Below are positions 7,347 to 13,471 of a DNA stretch of 14,117 nt, piece after piece. How positions within the stretch are numbered: the first letter of the stretch is position 1; the number at the start of each line of letters is the position of its first letter. The position numbers were made by a program, and so were the translations under genes. Under the pieces are notes generated by a model that saw only the letters and a list, made by a program, of their open reading frames with translations, did no database searches and was not told the origin of the DNA. The DNA is from Myxococcales bacterium (GTDB taxonomy: Bacteria > Myxococcota_C > UBA6777). The stretch covers positions 2,825 to 16,941 of the forward strand of contig JALTMC010000418.1 of assembly GCA_027005175.1 (NCBI GenBank), in the 5' to 3' direction.

Positions 7347-8633
7347 TTATCCGTCAAAGCGACGGAGGATACTACAACAGTTGATTCCACCGAAGCCAAA
7401 GGAGTTCTTGAGAATAAGTTTGACATCGTGTTGAACAGGTTCATTGGCACAAACATCGACATCAACGTCGGGGTCGATGTTTTCGATGTTGATGGAGGGG
7501 TGCAGCCAGCCATTGCGCATCTGCATGATCGCGGCGATGGATTCGACGGCTGGAGCTGACCAGCAAGTGTGCCCTAACATGGATTTGGGAGCGTTGATCT
7601 TCAGGTTGTAGGCGTGCTCACCAAAGACGCTTTTGATAGACTTCAGCTCGGTCATATCACCCAGGGGAGTTGATGTTGCATGAGCGCTGATGAAGTCGAT
7701 TTGGTCTGGGGTTATTCCCGTGCGTTGCAGCAATCGGGTCATGGTACGGGCTTGGCCTTCGGAAGAGGGGGAGGGCAAGTGGCAACCATCAGACATGGCT
7801 TGAACACCGAGGATCTCTGCGTAGATCTTTGCTCCACGAGCTTGGGCGTGCTCTAAGGTTTCAAACACAAGAACACCAGCTCCATGGGAGGGAACAAAAC
7901 CTTCGCGATCCAAGTCATAGGGACGGCTGGCGAGGTGTGGTTGGTCGTTGTATTTTTGGAAGGAGATCGCACCCATGAGAGCCATGGCGTGGAGGTCCAT
8001 GGGAGCAAACTCCAGGGGGGCACCAACAACCATCGCAACTTCGTTATCGTGATAACGCAGCTCATCAATGGCGTTGCGCATGGCGATATTCGCACTCGCA
8101 CATGCACCACCCATGGTGTAGATGGGGCCGTAAGCTTCGAGGACTTCGGCGACAGAACCAGCATGGTCGGTGTCTAGGGAGAGGAAGGCGGCCATGGAGT
8201 CTACATAATCGGGCTCTTCCTGAAATTGTTGATAGTTATTGTGCTGGTAGAGTTTGTTCAGGTTGTGACCGCTTACAATGACAGAGAAGCGGGTATGATC
8301 GAAGTCTTCGTGGACAAGTCCTGCATCGATATAGGCATCGACAGAGCAGAGGATCGACAGAGCCGTTGCAAACGGAGCTTTGCGGATCATCTTACGCATA
8401 CGTTTGGCTGCATCTTTGGGAAGCTTTGCGCTCAGCTCGGCGGCTTTTGCCTTAATATCGTAGTGACTGAGGTCTCCACCCACTTTGGAGTAGATATTGT
8501 CCGTATCGATACATGTCCAGTTGGTGAGACCTGATTTTCCCGCCATCAAGTTCTCATAAAAACCGTCCAGAGTATCACCAAGTGCGGTGTTGATGGCCAT
8601 ACCTGTTATTACAATTCGTTGGTTGTCGCTCAA
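7347..8633 (-). CDS. Discrete ketosynthase (FabF/PksF-like) with intact Cys-His-His
   Basis: 428 aa thiolase-fold ketosynthase. The active site is complete: C178 in GGACASAN, H318 in SAHATSTPLGD and H355 in KSMLGHTCW, with K350 before it. Discrete KS proteins in HCS cassettes (PksF type) act as malonyl-ACP decarboxylases making acetyl-ACP and are reported to have Ser in place of the Cys. This one keeps Cys, so it could condense, or decarboxylate with Cys in place. The usual glycine/alanine-rich run after the last His is replaced by C-W-S-A-P. The start is taken as TTG at 8633, with GGGAG 8 nt upstream, giving the typical short N-terminus before RIVITG. An ATG at 8657 adds eight residues but lacks an SD. 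Confidence 0.92.
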   Translation of the reverse strand: MSDNQRIVITGMAINTALGDTLDGFYENLMAGKSGLTNWTCIDTDNIYSKVGGDLSHYDIKAKAAELSAKLPKDAAKRMRKMIRKAPFATALSILCSVDAYIDAGLVHEDFDHTRFSVIVSGHNLNKLYQHNNYQQFQEEPDYVDSMAAFLSLDTDHAGSVAEVLEAYGPIYTMGGACASANIAMRNAIDELRYHDNEVAMVVGAPLEFAPMDLHAMALMGAISFQKYNDQPHLASRPYDLDREGFVPSHGAGVLVFETLEHAQARGAKIYAEILGVQAMSDGCHLPSPSSEGQARTMTRLLQRTGITPDQIDFISAHATSTPLGDMTELKSIKSVFGEHAYNLKINAPKSMLGHTCWSAPAVESIAAIMQMRNGWLHPSINIENIDPDVDVDVCANEPVQHDVKLILKNSFGFGGINCCSILRRFDG

Positions 8634-8701
8634 GGTCTCGTCTCCCTTTTGATTCATTTCGGGGTAGGGTCGTAGGATTCACGCAGAGCCAAGAAGGCTT
8701 G

Positions 8702-9238
8702 CTATTCGTCGTCGTCCATCATGAATACTTCCATAATACCCATAGAACATACCGTGTCCCCTTTGAGTACTTGGCCAGCACACAGAACCGTGTAGCTGTC
8801 TTGTTCGAGAAGCTTGCTTGTGATGGTCACTCGGTCGCCCGGGCGAACTTCGTCAGCAAAGATGGCATAATGCATCTTGAGTAGTCGCAAGTTACGAGGT
8901 TTGTCCTCGCTTGATACCTCTACCCGGCCTGCTGTGATCAGGTAGTCGAGGCATAGGCTTAGCTGGCCGATCATCTCCTGCTGTAAGGTCCCAGGGTAGA
9001 CAGGATAACCAGGAAAGTGGCCAGCAAAGACCGGGTCATTGGGGTCGATGTCGCGATAACCGCGCATCGTATTTTCCACAAGGTCAACACGGTCGATGAA
9101 GTCTACCAACAGAAAAGGGTCGCGATGGGGAATGATCAGCTTGATCTGTTCTTGACCTATCGCGACTTCTTGCGTGGTTTCTTTCTGCTCAAAAAGGGAC
9201 CGACGACGACCTCTACGTTTGATGGCACTATAAGGCAT
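8702..9238 (-). CDS. FabZ-like hotdog-fold 3-hydroxyacyl-ACP dehydratase
   Basis: 178 aa. IPHRDPFLLVD (residues 36-46) and AGHFPGYPVYPGTLQQE (72-88) are the FabZ signature, with the catalytic pair H74 and E88. It converts a beta-hydroxyacyl thioester to the trans-2-enoyl form. It is longer than typical FabZ (about 150 aa) because of a basic N-terminal extension (KRRGRRR near residues 7-13) and about 30 residues before the fold. The C-terminus is very acidic (MMDDDE). The start is ATG at 9238; AAGGA lies about 12 nt upstream, so the SD spacing is loose, but no later in-frame start gives an intact fold. It sits 109 nt after the AT gene. A FabA-like or thioesterase hotdog role is less likely given both catalytic residues. 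Confidence 0.88.
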   Translation of the reverse strand: MPYSAIKRRGRRRSLFEQKETTQEVAIGQEQIKLIIPHRDPFLLVDFIDRVDLVENTMRGYRDIDPNDPVFAGHFPGYPVYPGTLQQEMIGQLSLCLDYLITAGRVEVSSEDKPRNLRLLKMHYAIFADEVRPGDRVTITSKLLEQDSYTVLCAGQVLKGDTVCSMGIMEVFMMDDDE

Positions 9239-9347
9239 GGACTTCTATGATCCTTTGTGTGACTCGTTATTCTTGAGTTGAGTTTCTACCAGGTGTACAG
9301 GGTGGCAATGGAGCGGAGACTCTTCTGGCTTATTCTGGGAACAAAAC

Positions 9348-10343
9348 CTAGGCACGCAGCGTATCAGAGGTTGTTGGTTGGGACTGAGTGAGCAACTGAG
9401 CTTGTATGGACTCCACTACAGATTGCAAGTGCGCCGCTGTGTCTTCACGACTGTCCGTTTTGAACTTCTTCACTCCCTTATGCCACTTGCGATCCAGCAG
9501 GTTGTACAAGACTGCTTTGGGACCAACCTCTACCAACATGGCATCTGGATAGTGGGCCATTAAAAAGTCAACCGACGCTCGCCACAACACGGGCTTATGC
9601 ACATGTGTGGCCAGCATGTCAACCAGAGTCTCTGGATTTGCCTGATCCACAGTGCGTCCCAATCGGTTGGGTAAGTAGGGAATGTGCGGTGTTTGGAAGG
9701 GAATCTCTTTGAGATAAGAACGGAACTGTTCTCCAACCGGTGCAAACATGGAAGCATGCATCGGCACCTGTCGTTCGATGATAACACCTTCAATATAGAG
9801 CTCGTCATCTGCCAACTGAATGGCTTTCTCCAGAGCGGCATAGTCTCCTGCCAGTACGTGTTGGCGAGGAGAGTTCAAGTTGACCGCCTCCAAATTGCCT
9901 AACTTTCTGGCCTCTTTGATGATGGGTTCTAGATCTTCCAGGCTGGTTGGGAAGAAGGATGCCATCGCACCGCGTGGACCCGCATCATAAGCTTGTCCTC
10001 GACGCTCAACTGCCAACAGGGCGTCTTTAAACGAGAGGGCACCGATATGTACCAGGTGATTCCACTCTCCCAAACTCAAACCCAGCGAGTAGTCTGCTTG
10101 TATCCCTTGGGCTTCCACCATCTGTAAGAACATATGGTTGGCCAAAAACACACCGACCTGGATATCTCGGTTGCAGCCAAATATCGCGGGATTGGATGAA
10201 CTGTACTGCTTGCTTAAGTCCGATTGCAAGATCTCGGACGCCCGCTCCAATAACGTGCGATTTTTGCTGTCCATTTCAATGAGCTTGTCGAACATTTCGG
10301 GATAGCGTGAACTCTGTCCCGGGAACATGAATACCACTGGCAT
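9348..10343 (-). CDS. Trans-acting malonyl-type acyltransferase (FabD/PksC-like)
   Basis: 331 aa acyltransferase. FPGQSS is at residues 7-12. The nucleophile elbow is G-L-S-L-G-E with S90, where the common motif is GHSxGE. R115 is in RRGQ and the catalytic H196 in VPMHAS, followed by the family's VEVGPKAVL segment. The VPMH sequence is closer to FabD (VPSH) than to methylmalonyl-type ATs, which suggests malonyl loading of the discrete ACP; substrate choice is inferred. The histidine normally before the nucleophile is leucine. The start is ATG at 10343, with GGGGTG 8 nt upstream. It is the first gene of the minus-strand operon, facing a non-coding divergent region, so the operon promoter should lie between 10344 and about 10660. 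An acyl hydrolase (PedC-like) role cannot be excluded. Confidence 0.9.
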   Translation of the reverse strand: MPVVFMFPGQSSRYPEMFDKLIEMDSKNRTLLERASEILQSDLSKQYSSSNPAIFGCNRDIQVGVFLANHMFLQMVEAQGIQADYSLGLSLGEWNHLVHIGALSFKDALLAVERRGQAYDAGPRGAMASFFPTSLEDLEPIIKEARKLGNLEAVNLNSPRQHVLAGDYAALEKAIQLADDELYIEGVIIERQVPMHASMFAPVGEQFRSYLKEIPFQTPHIPYLPNRLGRTVDQANPETLVDMLATHVHKPVLWRASVDFLMAHYPDAMLVEVGPKAVLYNLLDRKWHKGVKKFKTDSREDTAAHLQSVVESIQAQLLTQSQPTTSDTLRA

Positions 10344-10699
10344 TGTTTAGTCACCCCATGTTTCTGTGAAGTCACGTGCTGCTCTGTTTCAAATTGACGA
10401 CACCGACGAGTATTGAATACACTCCCCGATGTTTTTTCTCTGTTTCTTCTTTTTCTTATTCTCGCGTGAGGACGGGCTTTTTCGGGAATGCCAACATTCC
10501 TTTCTCACGTTGTGAACCTCCATCCCACCGCAAAAAACATACCAAACTGCAGAGTTCTTCTGTTCTTTCTAGAAATGGTTTTGGTTCTTGTGAGTCGATG
10601 CAAGAAATGGGGCAGACTCTACCACCAGTTTAGCGGCCTCACTCTGAATACACAAAAAATAGGAGGTATGATATTCTGTGCAAAGGACAAATCAATCTC
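10344..10699. other. Divergent intergenic region between the PKS-type operon and rightward genes
   Basis: No gene is supported here. Visible structure: the 9-mer TGAATACAC occurs twice (10414-10422 and 10645-10653), the first inside the partial palindrome 10408-10424 (perfect core GTATTGAATAC). A nested inverted repeat has outer arms 10465-10470/10504-10509 (CGTGAG/CTCACG) and inner arms 10485-10490/10495-10500 (GGAATG/CATTCC). AGGAGG lies at 10661-10666 with no convincing gene start at the right distance. The promoter of the minus-strand operon must be here or further right, but no clear -35/-10 pair is visible. Confidence 0.5.
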
Positions 10700-10825
10700 A
10701 TGAGGCGACGGGGTTCTACCAAAATAACACGATTCTGTCAAGTTGAAGACATTGAAACCTTGAATTCGGTTGTAACCATGTTGGACTCGCCATCATACAA
10801 ATCCAATGTGAAGTCTGAGGCGTAA
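10700..10825 (+). CDS. Possible 41-codon small ORF ending just before a terminator
   Basis: ATG at 10700 to TAA at 10823-10825 encodes 41 aa, starting MRRRGSTK and ending NVKSEA. I do not recognise it. It has no membrane segment. The stop lies 5 nt before a good intrinsic terminator, which suggests a real transcript boundary. AAGGA lies about 12 nt before the ATG, a loose spacing. A perfect AGGAGG (10661-10666) sits 9 nt before an in-frame CTG at 10676 that would add eight codons. It could equally be an untranslated leader or small RNA that happens to be open. It has few methionines or cysteines, so it does not look like a leader peptide sensing those amino acids for msrB. Confidence 0.3.
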   Translation: MRRRGSTKITRFCQVEDIETLNSVVTMLDSPSYKSNVKSEA

Positions 10826-10830
10826 CTCCG

Positions 10831-10863
10831 AGCAACCTTTGCAACGTTTGGTTGCTTTTTCTT
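10831..10863 (+). terminator. Intrinsic (rho-independent) terminator
   Basis: A perfect 7-bp stem, AGCAACC (10831-10837) with GGTTGCT (10850-10856), has a 12-nt loop and is followed by a T-run (10856-10860, then CTT). The loop holds a second GCAAC (10841-10845) that can pair with the same GTTGC as a shorter alternative hairpin. It points rightwards and ends whatever is transcribed from the 10400-10830 region. It lies 77 nt before the msrB start, so msrB needs its own promoter or read-through. Confidence 0.75.
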
Positions 10864-10940
10864 GTCACTCGTAGCTCATGACAGATGGCTTACGCTTCAT
10901 GATGGCTTGTGACTCACTCATTCGGAGGTATTCAAAAAGT

Positions 10941-11552
10941 ATGAATCGAATCATGGCAGTTCTAGGGCTCGTAACTTTGTTTGGTATGTCTTACAATCCG
11001 ATAGCACAGTGCGGGACAAAAGGTCGGAGCAGTGAAGGGACGAATGGTGCTCATCTCAAGAAAGTCGATCAGGACAAGATTGCCTGGACAAAGAAGAAGG
11101 CAGGGTATTGGAAGAAGGTGTTGTCTCGAAAACAGCTTCTTGTGTGTCGGCAGGGAGGAACCGAGCGAGCCTTTACTGGAAAACACCTGTACAACAAAAA
11201 ATCTGGAGTTTTTGTTTGTTCGAGCTGCGGTCATGTCTTGTTTGATGCCAAGACAAAGTTTAAATCGGGCACGGGTTGGCCCAGTTTTTACGATGTGTTC
11301 AAAAAACGTGGTGCGGTGAAGCTCAAAGTCGATCGGTCTTACGGGATGGTACGGATTGAAGTGAAGTGTGCAAGGTGTGGTGCCCACCTGGGGCATGTCT
11401 TTCGTGATGGACCCAAACCTACGGGACTTCGCTTTTGTATCAACTCTGTCTGTTTGAATCATCGCTCTTATTCGTATGCACGCAAGCACAAGAATGCCAT
11501 TGCTGAACTCAACAAACGACGAAAGTCCAAAAAGAAGTCTGCCAGACGCTGA
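10941..11552 (+). CDS. msrB: Exported peptide-methionine (R)-S-oxide reductase
   Basis: 203 aa. It has an MsrB core with zinc ligands C93/C96 (CSSC) and C143/C146 (CARC), the SGTGWPSF segment (109-116), GAHLGHVFRDGPKPTG (147-162), and the catalytic cysteine C166 in RFCINS. It reduces methionine-R-sulfoxide in proteins. Many MsrBs have a recycling cysteine in SGCGWPSF; here it is threonine, so reduction must use another Cys (C69 or C171 are candidates) or an external reductant. The N-terminus (MNRIMAVLGLVTLFGMS, then residues to C24) looks like a Sec signal with a hydrophobic core; Q before C24 makes a lipobox doubtful. This suggests the cell envelope. The start is ATG at 10941, with GGAGG at 10924-10928; an ATG at 10878 lacks an SD and would bury the signal. 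The C-terminal tail is very basic. Confidence 0.9.
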   Translation: MNRIMAVLGLVTLFGMSYNPIAQCGTKGRSSEGTNGAHLKKVDQDKIAWTKKKAGYWKKVLSRKQLLVCRQGGTERAFTGKHLYNKKSGVFVCSSCGHVLFDAKTKFKSGTGWPSFYDVFKKRGAVKLKVDRSYGMVRIEVKCARCGAHLGHVFRDGPKPTGLRFCINSVCLNHRSYSYARKHKNAIAELNKRRKSKKKSARR

Positions 11553-11774
11553 GTTGTTCCTTTTTTCATGAATGATTCGGGCGATGTTGCTTCTTCTCCT
11601 TGTCTGACGTCTGTGGCTTTGGGTTCTGGTCTTGATTCGTTTTCACTGGACTGGTATGTTGGCTCCTTCTTTCGCCTCAGGTGATTGAAGTTTGAAAGCA
11701 ATAAACCACATTTCCTGCGCTTCGTAGGTCACTTATATCATCCCAAGATCTGTAACAAACCCAAGGAGAAGACC

Positions 11775-13358
11775 ATGACTGAGCCACGTAGTTTTCGAAT
11801 TTACAACTCTCTTTCTCGAACCATGGAGGATTTTGTTCCTCTGGAACCTGGGAAGATAAAGCTCTACGTGTGTGGAATGACAGTCTATGATCATGCTCAT
11901 GTGGGTCATGCTCGCGCCATGGTTGTGTTTGATGCTTTTGTCCGATATTTGCGATCAAGCGGGTGGGAGGTCACCTTTGTTCGTAACTTTACCGATGTGG
12001 ATGATAAGATCATTCGACGTGCGAAAGAGTTGGGTGAAGAGCCACTGGCTTTGGCAGAGCGCTATATTAAGTCATTTACAAAAGACGCCAACGATCTGGG
12101 TCTTCTTTCTCCCGACAGTGAACCTCGTGTCTCTACTTCCATTCCAGACATCATCAACTTAATTCAGTCCTTAATCGACCATGGCAATGCTTATGTTCAC
12201 GAAGGAAATGTCTGGTTTTCTGTCGAGTCTTACGATGACTACGGTAAGTTATCAGGGCGTAATCTGGAAGATGTGCTGAGCGCAGACAGCGCTTCTGGCA
12301 AACGTCATCCTGCTGACTTTGCGCTTTGGAAGGCGGCGAAGCCGGGAGAGCCGTCTTGGGAGAGCGCCTGGGGCCTAGGGCGTCCAGGATGGCATATCGA
12401 GTGTTCTGCCATGGCTGTGACAGAGTTGGGGAAGACCATCGATATCCATGGTGGAGGACTCGACCTCGTTTTTCCACACCATGAAAATGAGATCGCTCAA
12501 TCTGAGTGTGGTACGCATGCCAAATACGTGAACTACTGGATGCACAACGGCCTCTTGGTGATCGATGATGGTGCGAAGATGAAAGGTGGTGTGGCTGAAA
12601 CAGATGCTCCGAAAACGTGCGCTCCTTGCGCCCCTGAAGCGGGGAATCCCGACGAGCCAACGAAGATGGGAAAAAGTCTGGGGAACGTTTTCAATATCCA
12701 CGACGCATTGGATATGTTTCCAGCCGAGGTTCTGCGTTTTTACTATCTGCGAGGGCAATATCGCTCTCCTCTTGGTTGGAGTGACCAATCCTTGCCCACC
12801 GCGCTGGGTTGTGTGATGCGCCTGTATGAAGCTCGTGAAAGGGCGGAGCGGATGGAAGGGGAAGGTGACGCTGCACAAATTGCAAAACAAATAGGCAAGC
12901 ATGCTCTGGATGTTTTGGAGCAAGCAAAGTCATTCATCAAACGCTACGATACCACCCTTGCTAACGACTTCTGCACCCCCCAAGCTTTGAGTTATTTGTT
13001 CGAGTTGGCTCGTGCGGTCAATCGCTTTTCTGAAAGCAAACAGGCCAAGAAGCGCGGTGGGCCCATTGCAAAGCTCGTCTTGGCTGCCTTTGACCATGTC
13101 GCCGAAACCATCGGTCTTATGACCATGGACACGGAAGCCTTTCATCAACAAGTTCGCGAGAAGCACCTTCAATCTATTGGTGTGACCAACGATGAGGTGA
13201 ATGAGTTGATGAAGCAGCGAACTCAGTTTCGGGCAGAAAAGAACTGGGCTGAGGCTGATCGTGTGCGCGACGAACTTGCCTCCAAGCAAATCGATGTCAT
13301 GGACCTCGCGGAAGGCTCTGTCTGGCGCGTTCAAGTTGCAGGTCAGCTCCCCGATTAA
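11775..13358 (+). CDS. cysS: Cysteinyl-tRNA synthetase with an extra insert before the KMSKS-like loop
   Basis: 527 aa class I synthetase that charges tRNA-Cys in the cytoplasm. The zinc-site cysteine C33 is in YVCGMTVYD, and the HIGH motif is H42-V-G-H45. GWHIECSAM (205-213, C210) and FPHHENEIAQSE (233-244) supply the other zinc ligands. The KMSKS loop reads K297-M-G-K-S301. Between DDGAKMKG (264-271) and that loop there are about 25 extra residues containing C282-A-P-C285, absent from the usual layout in which DGEKMSKSLGN is continuous. The C-terminal helical DALR/anticodon region follows to WRVQVAGQLPD. The family is usually about 460-500 aa, so the insert explains part of the extra length. 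The start is ATG at 11775, with AAGGAG 6 nt upstream. It is convergent with the extensin-like gene. Confidence 0.95.
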   Translation: MTEPRSFRIYNSLSRTMEDFVPLEPGKIKLYVCGMTVYDHAHVGHARAMVVFDAFVRYLRSSGWEVTFVRNFTDVDDKIIRRAKELGEEPLALAERYIKSFTKDANDLGLLSPDSEPRVSTSIPDIINLIQSLIDHGNAYVHEGNVWFSVESYDDYGKLSGRNLEDVLSADSASGKRHPADFALWKAAKPGEPSWESAWGLGRPGWHIECSAMAVTELGKTIDIHGGGLDLVFPHHENEIAQSECGTHAKYVNYWMHNGLLVIDDGAKMKGGVAETDAPKTCAPCAPEAGNPDEPTKMGKSLGNVFNIHDALDMFPAEVLRFYYLRGQYRSPLGWSDQSLPTALGCVMRLYEARERAERMEGEGDAAQIAKQIGKHALDVLEQAKSFIKRYDTTLANDFCTPQALSYLFELARAVNRFSESKQAKKRGGPIAKLVLAAFDHVAETIGLMTMDTEAFHQQVREKHLQSIGVTNDEVNELMKQRTQFRAEKNWAEADRVRDELASKQIDVMDLAEGSVWRVQVAGQLPD

Positions 13359-13471
13359 TCTTCTCCTGACTGCCGATATATCCGTGGTTGAAAGTGTGGC
13401 GTGTTCAAGTTGTAGGCCAGCTCCCCGATTAATCTTCTCCTGACTTGCCAATGTATCCGTGGTTGAAAGTG
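13323..13471. repeat. Tandem duplication of the convergent cysS/extensin-like gene junction
   Basis: Copy 1 (13323-13396, 74 nt) and copy 2 (13397-13471, 75 nt) differ by five transitions and one single-base indel. The left half of copy 1 is the real 3' end of cysS, and the right half of copy 2 is the real 3' end of the extensin-like gene. The other two halves are remnants. In copy 1 the extensin end is frameshifted by the missing T. Confidence 0.9.

Noticed and set aside
10394-10423. TTGACG and TACACT with 18-nt spacing, promoter-like on the plus strand
   Set aside because: The match is partial, the spacing long, and no start site is known; too weak to list as a promoter.
10376-10703. Overlapping plus-strand open frames of 70-85 codons in the divergent region
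   Set aside because: No ribosome binding sites at their starts, atypical composition rich in Ser/Phe/Cys, and no recognisable domain.
10863-10883. TGTCA-N11-TGACA inverted repeat upstream of msrB
   Set aside because: Five-base arms at this spacing occur often by chance and nothing else supports an operator.
12930-13451. Long minus-strand open frame antisense to the end of cysS
   Set aside because: It lies opposite a clearly conserved synthetase and gives no recognisable protein; it gains length from the duplicated junction.
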